Shown one piece after another: positions 1-7,026 of a DNA stretch of 15,098 nucleotides. The notes below the pieces were generated by a model, which was not told the origin of the DNA, did no database searches, and saw only the letters and a list, made by a program, of their open reading frames with translations. The translations under genes and the position numbers were made by a program. The number at the start of each line of letters is the position of its first letter. Positions within the stretch are counted from its first letter, which is position 1. This stretch comes from Candidatus Sulfotelmatobacter sp. Lineage in GTDB: Bacteria > Acidobacteriota > Terriglobia > Terriglobales > Acidobacteriaceae. The stretch lies in NCBI GenBank assembly GCA_030049565.1, contig JASIKQ010000443.1, positions 1-15,098 of the forward strand. Direction: 5' to 3'.

Positions 1-936
1 TCGTTGGCGCGTCCGGCAATAGCCAAGCATCAAGTTGAAGTGGCTCTGCGCGAGGGGGCGACGGCGCTGGCCCACGGCTGCACGGGTAAAGGTAACGATC
101 AGGTTCGCTTCGAGCTTGCTTACCAGGCGCTGGCGCCGGAATTGAAAGTGATCGCTCCGTGGCGCGAGTGGAATCTGAAATCGCGCGAGGACTGCCTGGA
201 TTACGCCGAGCAGCACGGAATTCCAGTGGCCGCCAGCCGGGAAAAAATTCACAGCCGCGACCGCAATTTGTGGCACGTGAGCCATGAGGGCGGAGAACTC
301 GAAGACACCGCGAACGCTCCCCTCGATTCAACATGGCAGATAACGCGCTCGCCGCAAGAAGCACCGGACAAGTACGAGCAGGTGAGCATTGGTTTCGACA
401 AGGGAACGCCGGTGTCGGTGAATGGCATGAAACTCGATGCGGTTTCACTGGTCGAATTGCTGAACGAAGTCGGCGCGCGCAATGCCATTGGCAGAGTCGA
501 TCTTGTAGAGAACCGTTTTGTCGGCATCAAATCGCGCGGATGTTATGAAACACCCGGCGGGACTTTGCTCGTCACCGCGCATCGCGAACTCGAAGCCATC
601 TGCCTAGAGCGCGAACTGGCACACTTCAAACAGCACGTTAGCCTCAAATACGCGGAGATTGTCTATTTCGGCCAGTGGTTCACGCCGCTGCGCGAAGCGC
701 TCGATGCTTTCGTCAATAGCACGCAAAATGAAATCACGGGCAGTGTGACACTTTCTTTGTATAAGGGAAACGTCGCCATTGTCAGCCGCCAATCGGAGCA
801 CTCGCTCTACCGCACCGACCTTTCTTCGTTCACGATGGGCGACGGTTACGATCAGAAAGACGCGGCGGGCTTCATTCGCATACTCGGCTTGCCCTCGCGC
901 ACTCGCGCCCGCACGCGTGAAGAGGTCGAGCCATGA
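1..936 (+). CDS. argG: Argininosuccinate synthase, 5'-truncated by the window edge
   Basis: ATP-dependent joining of citrulline and aspartate to argininosuccinate, the penultimate step of arginine synthesis, in the cytoplasm. The reading frame is open from base 1 (S-L-A-R-P...), so the gene starts upstream. About 311 codons are present of a family length near 400, so the N-terminal ATP-pyrophosphatase loop is missing. Visible family motifs are the GCTGKGNDQVRFE substrate-binding signature near residues 25-37, SRDRNLWHVSHEG around 85-97, and YAEIVYFGQWFTPLREALDAF in the C-terminal domain. The C-terminus (TREEVEP) is reached normally. The stop codon TGA overlaps the argH start in an ATGA arrangement, which suggests one mRNA and translational coupling. 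The family assignment is very secure from these motifs. Confidence 0.96.
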   Translation, partial: SLARPAIAKHQVEVALREGATALAHGCTGKGNDQVRFELAYQALAPELKVIAPWREWNLKSREDCLDYAEQHGIPVAASREKIHSRDRNLWHVSHEGGELEDTANAPLDSTWQITRSPQEAPDKYEQVSIGFDKGTPVSVNGMKLDAVSLVELLNEVGARNAIGRVDLVENRFVGIKSRGCYETPGGTLLVTAHRELEAICLERELAHFKQHVSLKYAEIVYFGQWFTPLREALDAFVNSTQNEITGSVTLSLYKGNVAIVSRQSEHSLYRTDLSSFTMGDGYDQKDAAGFIRILGLPSRTRARTREEVEP

Positions 937-2333
937 AGATGTGGTCGGGACGCTTCCGCCATCCTTTGGACCCGCAGTTCGAACGCTGGCAGCGGTCATT
1001 CGACTTCGACCAGCGGCTGCTGCGTTACGAAATTGCGGCGAGCGCGGCGCATGCGCGCGCTCTGAAAAACGCCGGCATAGTTTCTTCTGACGAGCTGATC
1101 AGCATTCTGGAAGGCCTGCAAAAAATCGGGCAGGAAACTGGTTCCGGCAAGCCGATAGAAGATGACGAAGCCGAAGACGTGCATCATTACGTCGAAAAGC
1201 ATCTGGTCGCGTTGATTGGCGACCTCGGCTACAAACTGCACAGCGGACGCAGCCGCAACGAGCAGATCGTGACGGACTTGCGTCTATACGTGCGTGCTGC
1301 CATTGATGAATTGCGCGGCCAGCTTTCCGAACTATGCGATGCATTCGTGCGCCGCGCTGAACAGGCTGACATCGCGGCCGTGCCCGGGTACACGCATCTG
1401 CAACCAGCCGAGCCGGTGCTGCTGGCGCACTGGCTGCTGGCGTATGTGGAGATGTTTTTGCGTGATGCGGATCGTCTGGCCGACTGCCGCGAGCGGGTGA
1501 ACGCTTGTCCACTGGGGTCGGGCTCTGTGGCCGGGGCAACGTTAACTCTCGATCGCGCCCTCATGGCCAATGAACTCGACTTTAGCGCGCCGACGAATAA
1601 CAGCATTGACGCCACCAGCGACCGGGATTTTATTCTTGAGTTCGTAAATGTGCTTTCGCTTCTTGCCTTGCACCTGAGCCGCTGGGCGGAAGAAACGATT
1701 TTGTTCTCGTCGCAGGAATTCGGCTATCTACATCTGCCCGAAGCTTATTCCACGGGCAGCAGTGCCATGCCGCAAAAGAAGAATCCTGATCTGCTGGAAC
1801 TTGTGCGGGGAAAAACCGGCCGCGTCATAGGCGCTGAGACCACGCTCTCCGTCACGTTGAAGGGACTCCCCCTTGCGTACAACAAAGATTTGCAGGAAAC
1901 TCAACAACCGCTCTTCGATGCGGCCGACACCATCTTCACATTGCTGCCGCTGATCACCGGCTTTATGAAAGCCGTTGAGTTCGACTATGGCCGGATGAGC
2001 GAAGCCGCGCAATCCGGATTCATGAATGCATGGGCCGCAGCCACTTATCTTGTCAAGCGCGGTGTCGCCTCGCGCCTGGCGCACGAGCAGATTGGCAAAG
2101 CCGTCAAACTCTGCCTGGAAAAAGAATGCGAACTTCAGGATCTGACGCTCGATGAGTTGCGCGCTTTGAATCCCGCATTCGACGAGAGTTTTTATGAATG
2201 TCTGAAGCTTAAGTCCGTGCTGGCAATTCATGATGTGATTGGGGGCACGGCGCCGGACAGGGTGCGTCAAGCGCTTGCGGCAGCAAGAAACAAAATCGAG
2301 GCTCTGCGCGAGGAAGTTCATGCGCACGCGTAA
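933..2333 (+). CDS. argH: Argininosuccinate lyase
   Basis: Cleaves argininosuccinate into arginine and fumarate, the last step of arginine synthesis, as a cytoplasmic homotetramer of the fumarase/aspartase superfamily. The 466-residue length is normal. Motifs in order are the WSGRF N-terminus, EDVHHYVEKHL (81-91), LHSGRSRNEQ (102-111), GYTHLQPAEP (152-161) with the probable catalytic His155, NSIDATSDRDF (223-233), and the superfamily signature GSSAMPQKKNPD (275-286) with the probable catalytic Ser276. The offset between His155 and Ser276 matches that recalled for vertebrate lyases (162 and 283). The ATG at 933 overlaps the argG stop by 4 bases. The 3' end overlaps the next gene by 14 bases in another frame. 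No defect is seen. Confidence 0.97.
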   Translation: MKMWSGRFRHPLDPQFERWQRSFDFDQRLLRYEIAASAAHARALKNAGIVSSDELISILEGLQKIGQETGSGKPIEDDEAEDVHHYVEKHLVALIGDLGYKLHSGRSRNEQIVTDLRLYVRAAIDELRGQLSELCDAFVRRAEQADIAAVPGYTHLQPAEPVLLAHWLLAYVEMFLRDADRLADCRERVNACPLGSGSVAGATLTLDRALMANELDFSAPTNNSIDATSDRDFILEFVNVLSLLALHLSRWAEETILFSSQEFGYLHLPEAYSTGSSAMPQKKNPDLLELVRGKTGRVIGAETTLSVTLKGLPLAYNKDLQETQQPLFDAADTIFTLLPLITGFMKAVEFDYGRMSEAAQSGFMNAWAAATYLVKRGVASRLAHEQIGKAVKLCLEKECELQDLTLDELRALNPAFDESFYECLKLKSVLAIHDVIGGTAPDRVRQALAAARNKIEALREEVHAHA

Positions 2334-2853
2334 AGCCATTCTGCCGGATGCCAAAACCATCCACGAGCTAATTTGCACTTACTCGGGCGACGGCACCCTG
2401 CTGCCGCGCACGTTGCACGAAATCTGCGAGAACATTCGCGACTTTGTGGTCCTGGAAAAACAAGGAACCGTAATCGGCTGTGGCGCGCTTCATCTTTATG
2501 GCACGCATCTCGCCGAAATCCGGTCGATCACCGTCAATCCGAGAACTCAGGGCAAGGGTGGCGGCAGCCTGGTCATGAAGGCTTTGATGGCTGAAGCGAA
2601 GCGGCAAAAAGTCGATTGCATCTGCCTGTTCACTCGGGCTCCGGAATTTTTCGCCCGCCAGGGATTCGCCATCGCGCGCCGCGAGGACCTTCCCGACAAG
2701 ATCTACAAAGACTGCCACGTCTGCCCGCGCTTTCACAACTGTGACGAAGTTGCCATGGTCCGGGGCAAGCTTCCCAGCTTCGCAATTCTTCCCGAGCCCG
2801 CCAATTTGCTGGTGAAGCTGCAGTTCGGCAACCCGGTTGCGGATAGTCAATAA
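2320..2853 (+). CDS. argA: GNAT N-acetyltransferase, short ArgA-type N-acetylglutamate synthase
   Basis: A 177-residue single-domain GNAT protein, probably acetylating glutamate from acetyl-CoA to start arginine synthesis. The ATG at 2320 is preferred over an in-frame extension to 2239 because AGGAAG lies 4 bases upstream (2311-2316) and the extension would run through argH. The acetyl-CoA loop is visible as NPRTQGKGGG (73-82) after a beta-strand ending AEIRSITV. The C-terminal part holds KIYKDCHVCPRFHNC with Cys132, Cys135 and Cys141, a pattern I associate with short stand-alone ArgA proteins (Mycobacterium Rv2747 type) that lack the amino-acid kinase domain of E. coli ArgA. It overlaps argH by 14 bases, supporting an arginine role. 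The GNAT fold is certain. Glutamate as substrate is inferred from context and the Cys tail. Confidence 0.85.
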   Translation: MRTRKAILPDAKTIHELICTYSGDGTLLPRTLHEICENIRDFVVLEKQGTVIGCGALHLYGTHLAEIRSITVNPRTQGKGGGSLVMKALMAEAKRQKVDCICLFTRAPEFFARQGFAIARREDLPDKIYKDCHVCPRFHNCDEVAMVRGKLPSFAILPEPANLLVKLQFGNPVADSQ

Positions 2854-2930
2854 AAATCAGGGTTTTTCCCCGCTACCACTAGAGCTAGTTCGACAGTGCC
2901 CGCCTGGCTCAAGAACTCGATATTCCCGGA

Positions 2931-2939
2931 TGCTATGAT
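2931..2939 (+). promoter_or_regulatory. Candidate extended -10 promoter element for the sugar transporter
   Basis: The sequence TGC-TATGAT fits an extended -10 element (TGnTATAAT, one mismatch in the hexamer). It lies in the 120-base gap between the GNAT gene and the transporter, 34 bases before the ATG, giving a short leader. No good -35 hexamer stands 17 bases upstream. The placement and extended TG are the only evidence. Nothing else was recognised in the gap (2854-2973). Confidence 0.33.
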
Positions 2940-2973
2940 GCGAAGATATAACTGACGGAGTTCATCCGCACTC

Positions 2974-4278
2974 ATGCCCATCGGATCTCCCGGCAGTCCC
3001 GCCCCGAGCGCTTCCGGAAATCAACAATCTTCCTACCGCGGCGCGCTGGCTGTGGTGACAACGCTGTTTTTCATGTGGGGATTTCTTACCTGCCTCAACG
3101 ACATTCTTGTACCGCATCTCAAATCGATCTTCGAACTGAATTATCGCCAGGTCATGCTCATTCAGTTTGCCTTTTTTGGAGCATATTTTCTGTTCTCGAT
3201 TCCATCGGCGAAAGTGATCGATTGGATCGGCTACCAGCGCTCCATGGTCGTCGGGTTGTTAGCCATGGGCCTAGGCGCTTTTTTATTCGTCCCGGCCGCA
3301 GCCGTTCCTTCGTATCCTCTTTTTCTGATGGCGCTGATCGTGCTCGCCGCCGGCATCACCTGCCTTCAGGTAGCCGCCAATCCTTATGTCACGGTGCTCG
3401 GGCCGTCGGAGACGGCATCGAGCCGCCTGAATCTCACACAAGCCTTTAACTCGCTGGGAACATTTCTTGCGCCGTTTTTCGGGGGCGTGTTGATTCTGAG
3501 CGCTGCCCCGAAGACGATTGCGGAAATTCGCGCCCTGCCTGCGGGGGCGCTACAGGCTTACCGCCTACACGAAGCCGCCACCGTAAAGTTGCCTTATGTG
3601 GGTTTAGGAATTGCTCTGGTGCTGCTGGCAATAGTGATTGGCAGTTTCAAGCTGCCTAAAATCGAGCAGGCGCAACATCACCTCGGAGAGAAGATCAACG
3701 ACTCACTCTGGAAGCATCCGAATCTGATATTCGGAGCCATTGCAATTTTCGTATATGTAGGCGCCGAAGTTTCCATCGGCAGTTTTCTGGTGAACTATTT
3801 CAGCCAGCCCGAAATCGGCGGACTCACCGAAAAAGCAGCCGCCAATCTCGTGGCGTTTTATTGGGGCGGAGCCATGGTCGGACGTTTCATTGGCTCGGGC
3901 GTGCTACAAAAAATGAAGACTGGCCGCTTACTTGGAATTTGCGCGATTTGCGCGGCGGCGCTGGTCGCCGCCTCTATGCTTGCGACCGGCCACTTAGCTA
4001 TGTGGACCATGATCCTGGTCGGACTCTTTAATTCGATCATGTTCCCCAGTATTTTCACGCTGGGAGTGGCTGAACTCGGCCCTCTTACTGGCGATGGCTC
4101 GGGAATCATGATTATGGCCATCGTGGGCGGGGCGATCATTCCACTTACCCAAGGCGCGATCGCTGACCGCATCGGTATCCACCATGCCTTCTTTCTTCCG
4201 GTAATCTGCTATATATACATCCTGTTCTTCGCGCTTAGCGGATCGAAACCGAACAGCCAGAGGCGGGCGCGCAGGTAA
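2974..4278 (+). CDS. FucP/GluP-like sugar:proton symporter (MFS, FHS family)
   Basis: A 434-residue polytopic inner-membrane transporter of the major facilitator superfamily, most like the fucose:H+ and glucose/galactose symporters. A polar Ser/Pro-rich N-tail (1-22) is followed by about 12 hydrophobic segments with a central cytoplasmic loop near KLPKIEQAQHH. Diagnostic pieces are FFMWGFLTCLNDILVPHLK (32-50), CLQVAANPYVTVLGP (130-144) and RLNLTQAFNSLGTFLAP. Asp43 sits where FucP has its essential Asp46. At the FucP Glu135 position this protein has Gln132, as in glucose/galactose-type members (comparison from memory), so a hexose other than fucose is likely. The ATG at 2974 has only a distant GGAG (2957-2960). 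It stands apart from its neighbours, and no sugar-catabolism gene is adjacent. Family is secure; substrate is not. Confidence 0.87.
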   Translation: MPIGSPGSPAPSASGNQQSSYRGALAVVTTLFFMWGFLTCLNDILVPHLKSIFELNYRQVMLIQFAFFGAYFLFSIPSAKVIDWIGYQRSMVVGLLAMGLGAFLFVPAAAVPSYPLFLMALIVLAAGITCLQVAANPYVTVLGPSETASSRLNLTQAFNSLGTFLAPFFGGVLILSAAPKTIAEIRALPAGALQAYRLHEAATVKLPYVGLGIALVLLAIVIGSFKLPKIEQAQHHLGEKINDSLWKHPNLIFGAIAIFVYVGAEVSIGSFLVNYFSQPEIGGLTEKAAANLVAFYWGGAMVGRFIGSGVLQKMKTGRLLGICAICAAALVAASMLATGHLAMWTMILVGLFNSIMFPSIFTLGVAELGPLTGDGSGIMIMAIVGGAIIPLTQGAIADRIGIHHAFFLPVICYIYILFFALSGSKPNSQRRARR

Positions 4279-4422
4279 GTTCACTGCCTTACATGGCGGA
4301 GCGCGCTTTCCGAAGCTTGCAACTCTCAATCGGAGAATTCTTCGCCCTCCAATAGCGGAATGGTGCGGATATTTCCGGATGCGGAACGCTAGTGATTGGA
4401 ATTTGCCTGAGGGGGATCAGCG

Positions 4423-4463
4423 GTTCGCGAACGATTAGTGAGTTCGAGGAGTTCGCGAAACTC
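4423..4463. promoter_or_regulatory. Pair of TTCGCGAA palindromes, candidate operator
   Basis: GTTCGCGAAC (4423-4432) is a perfect 10-base palindrome, and GTTCGCGAAA (4451-4460) repeats nine of its ten bases with centres 28 bases apart. The second copy is also the core of a small hairpin, GAGTT-CGCGA-AACTC (4449-4463). Both lie in the 233-base gap between the sugar transporter and the metallophosphoesterase, 50-90 bases before the latter. Two copies of an eight-base palindrome so close together are unlikely by chance, so a dimeric regulator site is plausible. No regulator is named. The rest of the gap shows only repeated GCGGA words and no clear promoter. Confidence 0.35.
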
Positions 4464-4511
4464 GCGCATCCTTCCCCAGCGGTCTATGAGAGGGCTTCAA
4501 CAAACTAAGAA

Positions 4512-4979
4512 TTGAGACCTGATTTAATCGGCGTGATTTCTGACACGCATGGCCTGCTGCGGCCCGAGGCGGTCGGGGCCCTGCGCGGCTCCGACTACAT
4601 CATTCATGCTGGAGACATTGGGTCGCAGGAAATCATGGAAGCGCTTTCCGTGGTTGCGCCTGTCACCGCCGTTCGCGGCAACATCGACAAGGCCGCGTGG
4701 GCGCGCAGGCTGCCGGAAAGTGATGTTCTTGAAGTCGGTGGAATATCAATCTATGTTATCCACGATCTGGCGCAGTTAGACCTTAAGCCCAAGGCAGCTG
4801 GATTTGCGATCGTGGTTTCCGGCCACAGCCACATTCCCAAGCAGGAGACGCGCGACGGCGTGCTCTACTTCAACCCTGGCAGCGCGGGCCCGCGAAGATT
4901 CAAGCTGCCGGTGACCTGCGGGAAGCTCGTCATCAAGGGTGGGAACATTCAGGCGGAAATCATCAGGTTGGAGGTATGA
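4512..4979 (+). CDS. YfcE/MJ0936-family metallophosphoesterase
   Basis: A 155-residue cytoplasmic calcineurin-like phosphoesterase, probably a dimetal phosphodiesterase or phosphatase of unknown natural substrate. The core is complete: SDTHG with Asp11 and His13, HAGDIG with Asp35, VRGNID with Asn57 (GNCD in most members), His84 in the VIHDL segment, GHSH with His105 and His107, and the YFNPGSAGPRR family segment (119-129). The start is a TTG at 4512: an in-frame TAA lies at 4506-4508, directly upstream, and no ATG precedes the SDTHG motif. No Shine-Dalgarno sequence stands at normal distance; GAGAGG at 4489-4494 is too far. It appears to be a single-gene unit. Family is confident; biological role is unknown. 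Confidence 0.9.
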   Translation: MRPDLIGVISDTHGLLRPEAVGALRGSDYIIHAGDIGSQEIMEALSVVAPVTAVRGNIDKAAWARRLPESDVLEVGGISIYVIHDLAQLDLKPKAAGFAIVVSGHSHIPKQETRDGVLYFNPGSAGPRRFKLPVTCGKLVIKGGNIQAEIIRLEV

Positions 4980-5021
4980 ATCTTCTGTTCGGATGGGACC
5001 GTCATGGCTCAAGAACGGCGC

Positions 5022-5030
5022 TGCTACAAT
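5022..5030 (+). promoter_or_regulatory. Candidate extended -10 promoter element upstream of tgt
   Basis: TGC-TACAAT is an extended -10 with five of six bases matching TATAAT. It lies in the 183-base gap before tgt and would leave a leader of about 125 bases. A second weak -10-like hexamer, TAGAAT, is at 5145-5150, close enough to the GTG to give an almost leaderless mRNA. No matching -35 was seen for either. Confidence 0.33.
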
Positions 5031-5162
5031 CCACCTGAATGGCGCTCAAGGCCCAGCCAGCGCTGACTGCGCACTCGATCCGCGTTCGGACACTATCTTC
5101 AGGTTTTTTCTCTGACCGTTCCGGAAAGGGTTAGCTCCGCCAGCTAGAATGACGACAGCAAC

Positions 5163-6365
5163 GTGTCAGATAGCTTTCAAATCGAGGCCAGCGCCGGAGC
5201 CGCGCGCGCCGGCCGGCTGATCACTCCGCACGGCGTGGTCGAAACCCCGGTGTTCATGCCGGTCGGCACCGTCGCCTCGGTGAAGGGCGTGCCGCAAAAT
5301 ATTCTGGAAGAACTCGGGATTCAGATTCTTCTTGCCAACACCTATCACCTCTATTTGCGTCCGGGAGTTGAAACCGTGCGGCGGTTGGGCGGCTTGCACA
5401 GTTTCATGTCCTGGCCGCGCGCGATCCTGACCGATTCCGGCGGCTTTCAGGTTTTCAGTTTGAACGATCTGCGTAAAGTCACCGGAGAAGGCGTGACCTT
5501 CCGCTCGCATCTCGACGGTTCATCGCATTTTCTCAGCCCCGAAAGTGCGACGGCAGCGCAGATCGGCCTAGGTGCGGACATTATTATGGCGTTCGACGAG
5601 TGCACGGAGTACCCGGCAGACCGGGCGCGAACGAGGGCGTCGATGGAACTGACTTTGCGCTGGGCAGAGCGAAGTAAGAAGTATTTTGACGAGCATAAGG
5701 AGGAGGTGCCGTGGAGCAGCGACGACCGTGCCTGGGCTGCGGAGCTTCGCTCCGCTGGACAGCCGGGGGCGGCTGTCCCCACATGGTCCGATAAGGCTCG
5801 GTCGCTCTTCGGTATTGTGCAGGGCGGCATGGAATTCGATTTAAGAAAGGAATCTGCCGAGCGCACACTTGAGATCGGCTTTCCCGGATATGCCATCGGT
5901 GGATTAAGCGTCGGCGAGCCGCGCGAGCGCACGCGCGAAGTGGTCGAGGCCACCCTGGAGCATCTTCCCAAAGATAAGCCGCGCTATTTAATGGGGGTGG
6001 GCACGCCGGAGGAAATCGTCGAGTACGCGAACCTTGGCGTAGACATGATGGATTGTGTTCTTCCCACGCGCGCCGCGCGCCACGGGCTGTTGTTTACTTC
6101 GGAGGGAAAAATTTCCATCAAACAGGCGCGCTATGCTCAGGATCCAAATCCGCTTGACCCCAATTGCGGGTGCCGGGTCTGTGGGCGATACTCGCGGGCA
6201 TACCTGCGGCATCTGTATGCTTCCAATGAAGTATTAGCGCAGGTTTTGAATACCCTGCACAACCTGAGCTTCTACCTTGACACTATGCGGCGAGTGCGTC
6301 ATTCTATTTCACTTGGGGAAGAGTCCTGTTTTCTTTCTAGCGTCTGGTCTCGACCGAAAGCGTAG
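5163..6365 (+). CDS. tgt: tRNA-guanine transglycosylase (queuosine synthesis)
   Basis: Exchanges guanine-34 of GUN-anticodon tRNAs for preQ1 in queuosine synthesis, in the cytoplasm. Seen: ANTYHLYLRPG (58-68), LTDSGGFQVFSL (89-100) with the acid/base Asp91, FGIVQGG (216-222), IGGLSVGE (245-252), the nucleophile segment GVDMMDCVLPTR (292-303), and the zinc site Cys335, Cys337, Cys340 and His366. The GTG at 5163 is forced by an in-frame TAG at 5145-5147; no clear Shine-Dalgarno is seen. At 400 residues it is 20-25 longer than usual. The excess is a segment at about 182-211, just before FGIVQGG, encoded partly by two perfect DNA hairpins (5739-5778). The last residues after MRRVRH are also unlike the usual tail. 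All catalytic residues are present, so activity is expected. Followed by yajC-secD-secF, a classic arrangement. Confidence 0.96.
   Translation: MSDSFQIEASAGAARAGRLITPHGVVETPVFMPVGTVASVKGVPQNILEELGIQILLANTYHLYLRPGVETVRRLGGLHSFMSWPRAILTDSGGFQVFSLNDLRKVTGEGVTFRSHLDGSSHFLSPESATAAQIGLGADIIMAFDECTEYPADRARTRASMELTLRWAERSKKYFDEHKEEVPWSSDDRAWAAELRSAGQPGAAVPTWSDKARSLFGIVQGGMEFDLRKESAERTLEIGFPGYAIGGLSVGEPRERTREVVEATLEHLPKDKPRYLMGVGTPEEIVEYANLGVDMMDCVLPTRAARHGLLFTSEGKISIKQARYAQDPNPLDPNCGCRVCGRYSRAYLRHLYASNEVLAQVLNTLHNLSFYLDTMRRVRHSISLGEESCFLSSVWSRPKA
5739..5778. repeat. REP-like double hairpin embedded in tgt
   Basis: Two perfect adjacent hairpins lie in frame inside tgt: GCGGAGC-TTC-GCTCCGC (5739-5755), then after one base GGACAGCC-GGGGGC-GGCTGTCC (5757-5778). 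They encode residues 193-205 (AELRSAGQPGAAV) of an extra segment in Tgt. Two perfect stems of 7 and 8 bp separated by one base are typical of dispersed REP-like elements, and I recall similar cassettes in acidobacterial genomes (memory, not searched). No second copy exists in this window. Confidence 0.6.
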
Positions 6366-6491
6366 ACCCTGCCTGGAGGACTTCCCCGTATTCAAGCCTG
6401 AGCGGTAGATCCGGCCGGAACCGATCAGAACTCCCGTCGTGAATGACAGGGCTGTAGCGAGTGCGGGCGGCGCTTTGCGGCGAGTGCGTCA
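6286..6491 (+). repeat. 16-base direct repeat around the tgt 3' end
   Basis: TGCGGCGAGTGCGTCA occurs at 6286-6301, within the last tgt codons, and again at 6476-6491, 190 bases later in the tgt-yajC gap. A shorter relative, GCGAGTGCG, lies between them near 6458-6466. A perfect 16-mer repeat is not expected by chance in 15 kb. The gap (6366-6536) also holds the palindrome TCCGGCCGGA (6410-6419) and no recognisable gene. Confidence 0.6.
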
Positions 6492-6536
6492 ACAACAGCG
6501 TTGGGGCCGGCAAAGAAAGACATCTGAATAGCCTCG

Positions 6537-6872
6537 ATGAATGCACATTACTTGTTAGCGATGCAGGCCAGCGGCGGAGGAATGGGATTGCTCGCCGGCG
6601 CGCTGCCCTTCATTTTTCTATTTGGCATCTTATATTTCGTTATGATTCTGCCGCAGCAGCGCCGCCAGAAGAAGTGGACGGCCATGCTGGATGCGTTAAA
6701 AACCGGCGATAGAGTGGTCACCAGCGGCGGATTGCGCGGAACGATTGTGGCGTTAAAGGATGATTCGGTACATCTGCGTGTGCCGCCGGATAATTTGCGA
6801 ATTGAAGTCACCAAGGCGTCAGTGACGCAGGTTACGACCGCGGATGAAGAGGCGAAAACCAAGGCGAGCTAG
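6537..6872 (+). CDS. yajC: Preprotein translocase accessory subunit YajC
   Basis: A small single-pass inner-membrane protein that associates with SecDF and the Sec translocon. The 111 residues carry one transmembrane segment (about 19-38, LAGALPFIFLFGILYFVMIL), the family motif ILPQQRRQKKW (37-47), and a cytoplasmic domain with LKTGDRVVTSGGLRGTIV (54-71). Length and architecture match the family. The ATG at 6537 is taken as the start; an in-frame ATG at 6561 (Met9) would also preserve the membrane segment, and neither has a strong Shine-Dalgarno. It lies between tgt and secD, as in many bacteria, so co-expression with secDF is likely although the gaps are 171 and 226 bases. Confidence 0.95.
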   Translation: MNAHYLLAMQASGGGMGLLAGALPFIFLFGILYFVMILPQQRRQKKWTAMLDALKTGDRVVTSGGLRGTIVALKDDSVHLRVPPDNLRIEVTKASVTQVTTADEEAKTKAS

Positions 6873-6887
6873 GGGAATTGGGTCATT

Positions 6888-6915
6888 GAGTGATTTAGCG
6901 ATTGGGTGATTGAAA
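6888..6915 (+). repeat. Intergenic GATTGGGTGATTG-type repeat, copy 1
   Basis: The stretch is built of near-repeats of a GTGATT/CGATTGGG word. Its part TTTAGCGATTGGGTGATTGA (6894-6913) matches TTTAGCGATGGGGCGATGGA at 8711-8730 just after secD, with 17 of 20 bases identical. It begins 15 bases after the yajC stop. It resembles low-complexity intergenic repeats rather than a promoter. Confidence 0.5.
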
Positions 6916-6980
6916 GTTTCGCGTGCCATCCCATAAATGTGTGGCATGAAATTGGGTCCGAGGGCAGGCGAGGGGAGTTT

Positions 6981-7026
6981 GCGATGCAAGCCAGATGCAT
7001 AGGCTCTTCGCATCGCTCAGAATGAC
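6981..7026. repeat. Possible dispersed-repeat remnant upstream of secD
   Basis: GCGATGC (6981-6987) and GCATCGC (7010-7016) form a 7-base inverted repeat, followed by TCAGAATGACA (7017-7027). Phrases of the type TTCGCATCGCTCAGAATGACA recur as dispersed intergenic repeats in several bacterial groups (from memory). It occupies the middle of the 226-base yajC-secD gap. No clear secD promoter was recognised in the rest. Confidence 0.3.

Noticed and set aside
2239..2319. In-frame upstream extension of the GNAT gene inside argH
   Set aside because: The ATG at 2320 has a close AGGAAG and begins the normal GNAT N-terminus; the extra residues would be encoded by conserved argH sequence.
2854..2872. 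AAAAATCAGGGTTTTT as a terminator after the GNAT gene
   Set aside because: The stem is five A-T pairs only, with no GC core, too weak to call.
4512..4979. Possible toxin or defence role for the small metallophosphoesterase
   Set aside because: The sequence is a plain YfcE/MJ0936-type protein with no partner gene; nothing in the context suggests defence.
2905..5016. 12-base match TGGCTCAAGAAC upstream of both the transporter (2905) and tgt (5005)
   Set aside because: A 12-mer repeat is expected by chance in 15 kb, and its distance to the two -10 candidates differs (17 versus 8 bases).
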